DNA from: Procambarus clarkii
Lineage: Eukaryota; Arthropoda; Malacostraca; Decapoda; Cambaridae
Direction of reading: 5' to 3'
Length of the DNA: 64,000 nt
NCBI RefSeq assembly: GCF_040958095.1
Contig: NC_091176.1
Location: 38,121,914-38,185,913, forward strand
Shown: in pieces, positions 54,301 to 64,000 of the stretch
Layout of the letters: each line of letters begins with the position of its first letter
Position numbering within the stretch: the first letter of the stretch is position 1
Notes under the pieces: model-generated
What the model saw: only the letters and a program-made list of their open reading frames with translations
Database searches by the model: none
Told to the model about the DNA's origin: nothing
Program-made: the position numbers and the translations under genes

Positions 54301-54560
54301 TTGTGGTGGTGGAGGGCAGCTTTGTGGTGGTGTTGGAGGGCAGCTTTGTGGTGGTGGAAGGCAGCCTTGTGGTGGTAGGTGGTGGGGAGGGCAGCTTTGT
54401 GGTGGTGGAAGGCAGCCTTGTGGTGGTAGGTGGTGGTGGAGGGCAGCTTTGTGGTGGTGGAGGGCAGCTTTGTGGTGGTGGTGGAGGGCAGCTTTGTGAG
54501 GGTGGAGGGCAGCTTTGTGGTGGTGGTGGAGGGCAGCTTTGTGGTGGTGGAGGGCAGCTT
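51400..54560. repeat. Higher-order repeat of about 1.94 kb inside the 14-kb array
   Basis: Rare variants recur at a fixed offset: TGTGGAGTTGGG at 51,486 and 53,406 (1,920 bp), GCTTGGTTGTGG at 51,981 and 53,925 (1,944 bp), and GTCGTGGAGGGC at 52,137 and 54,081 (1,944 bp). GCTTGGTTGTGG occurs once more at 62,567. Confidence 0.88.
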
Positions 54561-56079
54561 TGTGGTGGTGGAGGGCAGCTTTGTGGTGGTGGTGGAGGGC
54601 AGCTTTGTGCTGGTGGAAGGCAGCTTTGTGGTGGTGGAGGGCAGCTTTGTGGTGATGGTGGAGGGTAGCTTTGTGATGGTAGATGGTGGTGGAGGGCAGC
54701 TTTGTGGTGGTGGTGGAGGGCAGCTTTGTGGTGGTGGTGGAGGGCAGCTTTGTGGTGGTGGGTGGTGGTGGAGGGCAGCTTTGTGGAGGTGGGTGGTGGT
54801 GGAAGGCAGCCTTTTGGTGGTGGGTGGTGGTGGAGGGCAGCTTTGTGGTGCTGGAGGGCAGCTTTGTGGTGGTGGTGGAGGGCAGCTTTGTGGTGGTAGA
54901 GGGCAGCTTTGTGGTGGTGGTGGAGGGCAGCTTTGTGGTGGTGGTGGAGGGCAGCTTTGTAGTGGTGGTGAAGGGCAGCTTTGTGGTGGCGGTGGAGGGC
55001 AGCTTTGTGGTGGTGGTGGAGGGCAGCTTTGTTGTGGTGGGTGGTGGTGGAGGGCAGCTTTGTGGAGGTGGGTGGTGGTGGAGGGCAGCTTTGTGGTGGT
55101 GGGTGGTGGTGGAGGACAGCTTTGTGGTGGTGGGTGGTGGTGGAGGGCAGCTTTGTGGTGGTGGTGGAGGGCAGCTTTGTGATGGTGGGTGGTGGTGGAG
55201 GGCAGCTTTGTGGTGGTAGGTGGTGGTGGAGGGCAGCTTTGTGGTGGTGGTGGAGGGAAGCTTTGTGATGGTGGGTGGTAGTGGAGGGCAGCTTTGTGGT
55301 GGTGGTGGAAGGCAGCTTTGTGGTGGTGGTGGAGGGCAGCTTTGTGATGGTGGGTGGTGGTGGAGGGCAGCTTTGTGATGGTGGTGGAGGGTAGCTTTGT
55401 GGTGGTGGTGGAGGGCAGCTTTGTGGTGGTGGGTGGTGGTGGAGGGCAGCTTTGTGGTGGTGGTGGAGGGCGGCTTTGTGGTGGTGGTGAAGGGCAGCTT
55501 TGTGGTGGTGGAGGGCAGCTTTGTGGAGGTGAGTAGTGGTGGAGGGAAGCTTTGTGGTGGTGGTGGAGGGCAGCTTTGTGGTGGTGGATGGTGGTGGAGG
55601 GCAGCTTTGTGGTGGTGGTGGAGGGCAGCTTTGTGATGGTGGGTGGTGGTGGAGGGCAGCTTTGTGATGGTGGGTGGTGGTGGAGGGCAGCTTTGTTGTG
55701 GTGGTGGAGGACAGCTTTGTGGTGGTGGGTGGTGGTAGAGGGCATCTTTGTGGAGGTGGGTGGTGGTGGAAGGCAGCTTTGTGGTGGTGGTGGAGGGCAG
55801 CTTTGTGGTGGTGGGTGGTGGTGGAGGGCAGCTTTGTGGAGGTGGGTGGTGGTGGAGGGCAGCTTTTTGGTGGGGGAGGGCAGCTTTGTGGTGGTGGTGG
55901 AGGGCAGCTTTGTGGTGGTGGTGGAGGGCAGCTTTGTGGTGGTGGTGGAGGGCAGCTTTGTGGTGGTGGTGGAGGGCAGCTTTGTGGTGGTGGTGGAGGG
56001 CAGGTTTGTGGTGGTGGTGGGCAGTTTTGTGGTGGTGGGTGGTGGTGGAGGGCAGCTTTGTGGTGGTGGTGGAGGGCAG

Positions 56080-59000
56080 CTTTGTGGTGGTGGAGGTCAG
56101 CTTTGTGGTGGTGGTGGAGGGCAGCTTTGTGGTGGTGGTGGAGGGCAGCTTTGTTGTTGTGGAGGGCAGCTTTGTGGTGGTGGTGGAGGGCAGCTTTGTG
56201 GTGGTGGTGGAGGGCAGCTTTGTGGTGGTGGTGGAGGGCAGCTTTGTGGTGGTGGTGGAGGGCAGCTTTGTGGTGGTGGTTGAGGGCAGCTGTGTGGTGG
56301 TGGTGGAGGGCAGCTTTGTGGTGGTGGTGGAGGGCAGCTTTGTGGTGGTGGTGGAGGGCAGCTTTGTTGTGGTGGGTGGTGGCGGAGGGCAGCTTTGTGG
56401 AGGTGGGTGGTGGTGGAGGGCAGCTTTGTGGTGGTGGAAGGCAGCCTTGTGGAGGTGGGTGGTGGTGGAGGGCAGCTTTGTGGTGGTAGGTGGTAGTGGA
56501 GGGAAGCTTTGTGGTGGTGGTGGAGGGCAGCTTTGTGATGGTGGGTAGTGGTGGAGGGCAGCTTTGTGGTGGTGGTGGAGGGCAGCTTTGTGGTGGTGAT
56601 GGAGGGCAGCTTTGTGGTGGTGGAGGGCAGCTTTGTGATGGTGGTGGAGGGCAGCTTTGTGGTGGTGGTGGAGGGCAGCTTTGTGGTTGTGGGTGGTGGT
56701 AGAGGGCAGCTTTGTGGTGGTGGTGGAGGGCAGCTATGTGGTGGTGGTGGAGGGCAGCTTTGTGGTGGTGGAGGGCAGCTTTGTGGAGGTGGGTAGTGGT
56801 GGAGGGAAGCTTTGTGGTGGTGGTGGAGGGCAGCTTTGTGGTGGTGGAGGGCAGCTTTGTGGTGGTGGGTGGTGGTGGAGGGCAGCTTTGTTGTGGTAGG
56901 TGGTGGTGGAGGGCAGCTTTGTTGTGGTGGGTGGTCGTGGAGGGCAGCTTTGTGGTGATGGAGGGCAGCTTTGTGGTGGTGGTGGAGGGCAGCTTTGTGG
57001 TAGTGGAGGGCAGCTTTGTGGTGGTGGAGGGCAGCTTTGTGGTGGTGGAGGGCAGCTTTGTGGTGGTGGAGGGCAGCTTTGTGGTGGTGGAGGGCAGCTT
57101 TGTGGTGGTGGTGGAGGGTAGCTTTGTGGTGGTGGAGAGCAGCTTTGTGGTGGTGGAGGGCAACTTTGTGCTGGTGGGTGGTGGTGGAGGCCAGCTTTGT
57201 GGTGGTGGGTGGTGGTGGAGGGCAGCTTTGTGTTGGTGGTGGAGGGCAGCTTTGTGGTGGTGGTTGGTGGTGGAGGGCAGCTTTGTGGTGGTGGTGGAGG
57301 GCAGCTTTGTCGTGGTGGTGGAGGGCAGCTTTGTGGTGGTGGTGGAGGGCAGTTTGTGGAGGTGGGTGGTGGTGGAGGGCAGCTTTGTGGTGGTGGTGGA
57401 GGGCAGCTTTGTGGAGGTGGGTGGTGGTGGTGGGCAGCTTTGTGATGGTGGGTGGTGGTGGAGGGCAGCTTTGTGGTGGTGGTGGAGGGCAGCTTTGTGG
57501 AGGTGGGTGGTGGGCAGCTTTGTGGTGGTGGGTGGTGGTGGAGGGCAGCTTTGTGGTGGTGGAGGACAGCTTTGTGGTGGTGGTGGAGGGCAGCTTTGTG
57601 GTGGTGGTGGCGGGCAGCTTTGTGGAGGTGGGTGGTGGTGGAGGGCAGCTTTGTGGTGGCGGTGGAGGGCAGCTTTGTGGAGGTGGGTGGAGGTGGAAGG
57701 CAGCCTTGTGGTGGTGGATGGTGGTGGAGGGCAGCTTTGTGGTGGTGGAGGGGAGCATTGTGGTGGTGGTGGAAGGCAGCTTTGTGGTGGTGGAGGGCAG
57801 CTTTGTGGTGGTGGGTGGTGGTGGAGGACAGCTTTGTGGTGGTGGGTGGTGGTGGAGGGCAGCTTTGTGGTGGTGGTGGAGGGAAGCTTTGTGGTGGTGG
57901 TGGAGGGCAGCTTTGTGGTGGTGGGTGGTGGTGGAGGGCAGCTTTGTGGTGGTGGAAGGCAGCCTCGTGGAGGTGGGTAGTGGTAGAGGGCAGCTTTGTG
58001 GTGGTGGTGGAGGGCAGCTTTGTGGAGGTGGTGGAGGGCTGCTTTGTGGTGGGGGTGGAGGGCAGCTTTGTGGTGGTGGTGGAGGGCAGCTTTGTGGTGG
58101 TGGTGGAGGGCAGCTTTGTGGTGGTGGTGGAGGGCAGCTTTGTGGTGGTGGGTGGTGGTGGAGGGCAGCTTTGTGGTGGTGGGTGGTGGTGGAGGGCAGC
58201 TTTGTGGTGGTGGTGGAGGGCAGCTTTGTGGTGGTGGTTGGTGGTGGAGGGCAGCTTTGTGGTGGTGGTTGGTGGTGGAGGGCAGCTTTGTGGTGGTGGT
58301 TGGTGGTGGAGGGCAGCTTTGTGGTGGTGGTTGGTGGTGGAGGGAAGCTTTGTGGTGGTGGTTGGTGGTGGAGGGCAGCTTTGTGGTGGTGGTGGAGGGC
58401 AGCTTTGTGGTGGTGGTGGAGGGCAGCTTTGTGGTGGTGGGTGGTGGAGGAGGGCAGCTTTGTGGAGGTGGTGGTGGGCAGCTTTGTGGTGGTGGGTGGG
58501 GGTGGAGGACAGCTTTTTGGTGGTGGGTGGTGGTGGAGGGCAGCTTTGCGGTGGTGGTGGGGGGCAGCTTTGTGGTGGTGGTGGAGGGCAGCTTTGTGGT
58601 GGTGGGTGGTGGTGGAGGGCAGCTTTGTGGTGGTGGTGGAGGGCAGCTTTGTGGTGGTGGTGGGCAGTTTTGTGGTGGTGGGTGGTGGTGGAGGGCAGCT
58701 TTGTGGTGGTGGTGGAGGGCAGCTTTGTGGTGGTGGAGGTCAGCTTTGTGGTGGTGGTGGAGGGCAGCTTTGTGGTGGTGGTGGAGGGCAGCTTTGTGGT
58801 GGTGGTGGAGGGCAGCTTTGTGGTGGTGGTGGAGGGCATCTTTGTGGTGGTGGTGGAGGGCATCTTTGTGGTGGTGGTGGAGGGCAGCTTTGTGGTGGTG
58901 GTGGAGGGCAGCTTTGTGGTGGTGGTGGAGGGCAGCTTTGTGGTGGTGGTGGAGGGCAGCTTTGTGGTGGTGGTGGAGGGCAGCTTTGTGGTGGTTGTGG

Positions 59001-61400
59001 AGGGCAGCTTTGTGGTGGTGGTGGAGGGCAGCTTTGTGGTGGTGGTGGAGGGCAGCTTTGTTGTGGTGGGTGTTGGTGGAGGGCAGCTTTGTGGAGGTGG
59101 GTGGTGGTGGAGGGCAGCTTTGTGGTGGTGGAAGGCAGCCTTGTGGAGGTGGGTGGTGGTGGAGGGCAGCTTTGTGGTGGTAGGTGGTGGTGGAGGGCAG
59201 CTTTGTGGTGGTGGTGGAGGGCAGCTTTGTGATGGTGGGTGGTGGTGGAGGGCAGCTTTGTGGTGGTGGTGGAGGGCAGCTTTGTGGTAATGATGGAGGG
59301 CAGCTTTGTGGTGGTGGAGGGCAGCTTTTTGATGGTGGTGGAGGGCAGCTTTGTGGTGGTGGTGGAGGGCAGCTTTGTGGTGGTGGGTGGTGGTAGAGGG
59401 CAGCTTTGTGGTGGTGGTGGAGGGCAGCTATGTGGTGGTGGTGGAGGGCAGCTTTGTGGTGGTGGAGGGCAGCTTTGTGGAGGTGGGTAGTGGTGGAGGG
59501 AAGCTTTGTGGTGGTGGTGGAGGGCAGCTTTGTGGTGGTGGAGGGCAGCTTTGTGGTGGTGGGTGGTGGTGGAGGGCAGCTTTGTTGTGGTGGGTGGTGG
59601 TGGAGGGCAGCTTTGTTGTGGTGGGTGGTGGTGGAGGGCAGCTTTGTGGTGGTGGAGGGCAGCTTTGTGGTGGTGGTGGAGGACAGCTTTGTGGTAGTGG
59701 AGGGCAGCTTTGTGGTGGTGGAGGGCAGCTTTGTGGTGGTGGAGGGCAGCTTTGTGGTGGTGGAGGGCAGCTTTGTGGTGGTGGTGGGTAGCTTTGTGGT
59801 GGTGGTGGAGGGCAGCTTTGTGGTGGTGGAGGGCAGCTTTGTGGTGGTGGAGGGCAACTTTGTGGTGGTGGGTGGTGGTGGAGGCCAGCTTTGTGGTGGT
59901 GGGTGGTGGTGGAGGGCAGCTTTGTGTTGGTGGTGGAGTGCAGCTTTGTAGTGGTGGGTGGTGGTGGAGGGCAGCTTTGTGGTGGTGGTGGAGGGCAGCT
60001 TTGTGGTGGTGGTGGAGGGCAGCTTTGTGGTGGTGGTGGAGGGCAGCTTTGTGGTGGTGGTGGAGGGCAGCTTTGTGGAAGTGGGTGGTGGTGGTGGGCA
60101 GCTTTGTGATGGTGGGCGGTGGTGGAGGGCAGCTTTGTGGTGGTGGTGGAGGGCAGCTTTGTGGAGGTGGGTGGTGGTGGAGGGCAGCTTGGTGGTGGTG
60201 GAGGGCAGCTTTGTGGTGGTAGGTGGTGGTGGAGGGCAGCTTTGTGGTGGTGGAGGGCAGCTTTGTGGTGGTGGAGGGCAGCTTTGTGGTGGTGGTGGAG
60301 AGCAGCTTTGTGGTGGTGGTGGAGGGCTGCTTTGTGGTGGTGGTGGAGGGCAGCTTTGTGGTGGTGGTGGTGGGCAGCTTTGTGGTGAAGGGTGGTGGTG
60401 GAGGGCAGCTTTGTGGTGGTGGAGGGCAGCTTTGTGGTGGTGGTGGAGGGCAGCTTTGTGGTGGTGGGCAGCTTTGTGGAGGTGGGTGGTGGTGGAAGGC
60501 AGCCTTGTGGTGGTGGGTGGTGGTGGAGGGCAGCTTTGTGGTGGTGGAGGGGAGCTTTGTGGTGGTGGTGGAAGGCAGCTTTGTGGTGGTGGAGGGCAGC
60601 TTTGTGGTGGTGGTGGAGGGCAGCTTTGTGGTGGTGGAGGGCAGCTTTGTGGTGGTGGGTGGTGGTGGAAGACAGCTTTGTGGTGGTGGGTGGTGGTGGA
60701 GGGCAGCTTTGTGGTGGTGGTGGAGGGCAGCTTTGTGGTGGTGGTGGAGGGAAGCTTTGTGGTGGTGGTGGAGGGCAGCTTTGTGGTGGTGGGTGGTGGT
60801 GGAGGGCAGCTTTGTGGTGGTGGAAGGCAGCCTTGTGGAGGTGGGTAGTGGTGGAGGGCAGCTTTGTGGTGGTGATGGAGGGCAGCTTTGTGGAGGTGGT
60901 GGAGGGCAGCTTTGTGGTGGGGGTGGAGGGCAGCTTTGTGGTGGTGGTGGAGGGCAGCTTTGTGGTGGTGGGTGGTGGTGGAGGGCAGCTTTGTGGTGGT
61001 GGGTTGTGGTGGAGGGCAGCTTTGTGGTGGTGGTGGAGGGCAGCTTTGTGGTGGTGGTTGGTGGTGGAGGGCAGCTTTGTGGTGGTGGTTGGTGGTGGAG
61101 GGCAGCTTTGTGGTGGTGGTTGGTGGTGGAGGGCAGCTTTGTGGTGGTGGTGGAAGGCAGCTTTGTGGTGGTGGTGGAGGGCAGCTTTGTGGTGGTTGTG
61201 GAGGGCAGCTTTGTGGTGGTGGGTGGTGGTGGAGGGCAGCTTTGTGGAGGTGGTGGTGGGCAGCTTTGTGGTGGTGGGTGGTGGTGGAGGACAGCTTTGT
61301 GGTGGTGGGTGGTGGTGGAGGGCAGCTTTGCGGTGGTGGTGGGGGGCAGCTTTGTGGTGGTGGTGGAGGGCAGCTTTGTGGTGGTGGGTGGTGGTGGAGG
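56080..61400. repeat. Higher-order repeat of about 2.69 kb inside the 14-kb array
   Basis: CAGCTATGTGG occurs at 56,731 and 59,425, and GAGGCCAGC at 57,187 and 59,881, both exactly 2,694 bp apart. The offset is 2,643 bp for GAGGTCAGC (56,093 and 58,736) and about 2,820 bp for the GGTTGGTGGTGG cluster (58,230 and 61,050), so units were gained or lost after the block duplication. Confidence 0.88.
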
Positions 61401-62965
61401 GCAGCTTTGTGGTGGTGGTGGAAAGCAGCTTTGTGGTGGTGGTGGAGGGCAGCTTTGTGGTGGTGGTGGAGGGCAGCTTTGTGGTGGTGGTGGAGGGCAG
61501 CTTTGTGGTGGTGGTGGAGGGCAGCTTTGTGGTGGTGGTGGAGGGCAGCTTTGTGGTGGTGGTGGAGTGCAGCTTTGTGGTGGTGGTGGAGGGCAGCTTT
61601 GTGGAGGTGGGTGGTGGTGGAGGGCAGCTTTGTGGTGGTGGTGGAGGGCAGCTTTGTGGAGGTGGGTGTTGGTGGAGGGCAGCTTTATAGTGGTGGTGAG
61701 GGCAGCTTTGTGGTGGTAGGTGGTGGTGGAGGGCAGCTTTGTGGTGGTGGTGGAGGGCAGCTTTGTGGTGGTGGTGGAGGGCAGCTTTGTGGTGGTGGTG
61801 GAGGGCAGCTTTGTGGTGGTGGGTGGAGGTGGAGGGCTGCTTTGTGGTGGTGGTGGAGGGCAGCTTTGTGGTGGTGGTGGAGGGCAGCTTTGTAGTGGTG
61901 GAGGGCAGCTTTGTGGTGGTGGGTGGTGGTGGAGGGCAGCTTTGTGGTGGTGGGTGGTGGTGGAGGGCAGCTTTGTGGAGCTGGGTGGTGGTGGAGGGCA
62001 GCTTTGTGGTGGTGGTGGAGGGCAGCTTTTTGGAGTTGGGTGGTGGTGGAGGGCAGCTTTGTGGTGGTGGTGGAGGGCAGCTTTGTGGTGGTGGTGGTGG
62101 TGGTGGAGGGCAGCTTTGTGGTGGTGGTGGTGGTGGTGGAGGGCAGCTTTGTGGTTTGTGGAGGGCAGCTTTGTGGTGGTGGGTGGTGGTGGAGGGCAGC
62201 TTTGTTGTGGTGGGTGGTGGTGGAGGGCAGCTTTGTGGTGGTGGTGGAGGGCAGCTTTGTGGTGGTAGGTGGTGGTGGAGGGCAGCTTTGTGGTGGTGGG
62301 TGGTGGTGGAGGGCAGCTTTGTGGTGGTGGTGGAGGGCAGCTTTGTGGTGGTGGTGGAGGGCAGCTTTGTGGTGGTGGGTAGTGGTGGAGGGCAGCTTTG
62401 TGGTGGTGGTGGAGGGCAGCTTTGTGGTGGTGGTGGAGGGCAGCTTTGTTGTGGTGGGTGGTGGTGGAGGACAGCTTTGTGGAGGTGGGTGGTGGTGGAG
62501 GGCAGCTTTGTGGTGGTGGGTGGTGATGGAGGACAGCTTTGTGGTGGTGGGTGGTGGTGGAGGGCAGCTTGGTTGTGGTGGGTGGTGGTGGAGGGCAGCT
62601 TTGTTGTGGTGGGTGGTGGTGGAGGTCAGCTTTGTTGTGGTAGGTGGTGGTGGAGAGCAGCTTTGTTGTGGTGGGTGGTGGTGGAGGGCAGCTTTGTGGT
62701 GGTGGTGGGCAGCTTTGTGGTGGTGGGTGGTGGTGGAGGGCAGCTTTGTGGTGGTATGGAGGGCAGTTTTGTGGTGGTGGGTGGTGGTGGAGGGCTGCTT
62801 TGTGGTGGTGGGTGGTGGTGGAGGGCAGCTTTGTGGTGGTGGTGGAGGGCAGCTTTGTGGTGGTGGTGGAGGGCAGCTTTGTGGTGGTGGTGGAGGGCAG
62901 CTTAGTGGTGGTGGGTGGTGGTGGAGGGCAGCTTTGTGGTGGTGGAGGGCAGCTTTGTGGTGGTG

Positions 62966-63130
62966 TATGATGGGGCTCCTAAGCTCCTTCATACACGTTT
63001 TATTCTTGTTAATGGCAGCACCTGTTGCTCTCTCAGAGTCGTCCTACTCATCCTGAACATTCACCACCGAGTCATCAGTCGACACAAAAATAGTGATATC
63101 ATCTGCATAACCAACAACAGGAAGTGTCAT
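62966..63130 (-). pseudogene. LINE reverse transcriptase remnant (YADD box) at the array edge
   Basis: On the minus strand the sequence reads LPVVGYADDITIFVSTDDSV, then DDSERATGAAINKNKTCMKE and LRSP, before running straight into the minisatellite. YADD and the downstream NxxKT box place it in a non-LTR reverse transcriptase palm. One in-frame stop is present. The array either replaced or grew within the following LINE sequence. Confidence 0.8.
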
Positions 63131-63975
63131 ATCATTGGGAAGTAACAAAGTCAGTAGACTAACAGACGTTGTCACAGCTCGAATAAGACTTGGCTACAAG
63201 TATCTCTGGCAGTTCGGCTTGTATAGGGATCTAGATGAAGTAAAGTGTAAAGTGTGTGGACAAAGACAGGGACACACACACTCGAACACTTTATCTTGGA
63301 CTGTAGTAAAATTGAGCCATTTAGAGATAAATCTAAGCTCACGTTGTATGATATGGCAACCTATCTTATAGGTTGCCATATCCTTTTATTTCAGGATAAA
63401 ATAACTGAAATCCTTGCACTGTATCCATATTTCGCTTCCAGTAGATAAATGACATATGAGATTAAGAAACAAGTTGTGAATTGTGAAGACTAATAATAAA
63501 CAGAAGCGCCTCATTGAGTTGAGAATTGATACCTGATCAACCAGGCTGTGACTCATACGTCAGGCTGCGAGCAGCCGCGTCTAACAGTCTGGTTGATCAG
63601 TCCAGCAACCAGGAGGCCTGGTCGACGACCGGGCCGCGGGGACGCTAAGCCCCGGAAGCACCTCAAGGTAACCCCCTATGACTGTAATATCTCCATTGTT
63701 CAAACAATTATATATATTAGCGATAGACCTACCATGTATGTATAATGACTTACTGTTTATTTATTATATAGCCCCTGAAATAGAACATTCTCTGTATTTA
63801 GCTGTCATTGTAATTGTAAGGTGTGAAGGATAGATGAAATTGTTTATGTAATAATCTAAGATGAGGTCTGACAAAGACCTTTTGTGCCCTCTGTATTGCC
63901 TTTTGCATTACCGCTCACATGATGAGTATGGGGTGCACAATAAACTAGCCGCCTCCGGCGCCAACAATCATCATT
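63131..63975 (+). pseudogene. LINE C-terminus and 3' UTR, interrupted by a SINE fragment
   Basis: The plus strand reads VSRLTDVVTARIRLGYKYLW, then after a frameshift the zinc-knuckle-like CKVCGQ...GHTLEHFILDC (C-x2-C-x-H-x-C pattern) and FRDKSKLTLYDMATYLI, ending ALYPYFASSR at the stop at about 63,446. The 3' UTR continues to GCACAATAAACTAGCC with an AATAAA signal. A SINE-tail fragment is inserted at 63,541-63,670. It is opposite in orientation to the RT piece just before it. Confidence 0.82.
63541..63672 (+). mobile_element. SINE-tail repeat fragment
   Basis: TCAGGCTGCGAGCAGCCGCG, TCTGGTTGATCAGTCCAGCA and GGCCTGGTCGACGACCGGGC, ending CCCCGGAAGCACCTCAAGG. It is nearly identical to 41,487-41,586 and inserted into the LINE 3' UTR. 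Confidence 0.87.
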
Positions 63976-64000
63976 GGGAAGACAAGGTGGAACAATGAAG

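Larger units (their letters stand above)
48950..62964. repeat. 14-kb G/T-rich minisatellite
   Basis: Every unit has GGAGGGCAGCTTTGT followed by GGTGGT runs. Lengths are mainly 21, 24 and 31 bp (GTGGTGGTGG, GTGGTGGTGGTGG or GTGGTGGTGGGTGGTGGTGG before AGGGCAGC), giving roughly 500-600 units. Scattered variants (GGAAGGCAGCC, TTGTTGTGG, GTGGAGGTGG, GTGATGG) are shared between distant blocks. The plus strand is nearly free of C apart from GCAGC. Because units hold no stop codon on either strand and many are multiples of three, frames over 2,000 codons appear, but with constant frame changes and no conserved domain they are not credible genes. Confidence 0.98.

Noticed and set aside
49260-59857. 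Minus-strand open frames of 2,161 and 2,758 codons, Pro/His/Thr/Lys repeats resembling mucin-like or structural proteins
   Set aside because: The unit has no stop codon in any frame and many units are multiples of three, so all frames stay open. The apparent protein switches among three unrelated repeat peptides at every 31-bp unit, with no signal peptide or flanking exon.

Overview
The window is nuclear DNA from a eukaryote, most likely a decapod crustacean. The evidence is split exons with GT/AG junctions, 5'-truncated non-LTR retrotransposons, a decayed Gypsy element, several tRNA-headed SINE families, and very long minisatellites. The SINE tails with a CCGCGGGGAC core and the repeat ending in CAAGTGGTTGG are ones I associate with crayfish and their relatives. 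That placement is from memory and inference, not from a search. Nothing here looks bacterial or organellar.

Layout: (1) 1-12,080 is one minisatellite of an 18-bp unit, cut by the left window edge. (2) 12,081-45,850 is AT-rich DNA packed with mobile-element debris: a Jockey/CR1-type LINE with a long open reverse transcriptase frame (22,972-25,003), an inverted degraded relative (30,340-31,610), two head-to-head LINE remnants (18,745-21,010), an RNase H-bearing LINE remnant (14,884-15,600), a Gypsy pseudogene (36,315-39,000), and many SINEs and fold-back elements. (3) 45,854-48,472 is a 34/35-bp minisatellite. (4) 48,950-62,964 is a 14-kb G/T-rich minisatellite with higher-order periods of about 1.94 and 2.69 kb. 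(5) 62,966-64,000 holds LINE pieces in opposite orientations. Tandem arrays make up about 45% of the window.

The one convincing host gene lies on the minus strand inside the repeat-rich middle. Six small exons (41,351 down to 14,478) have good splice sites and matching phases at every junction. They encode the C-terminal 214 residues of a protein with a helical, Met/Gln-rich segment and a C-terminal C3HC4 RING finger, so it is probably an E3 ubiquitin ligase. Its first exons lie further right or outside the window. Its introns hold most of the mobile elements listed here.

Thousands of codons of open frame in the minisatellites arise because the units contain no stop codon and are mostly multiples of three. 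I do not treat them as genes.
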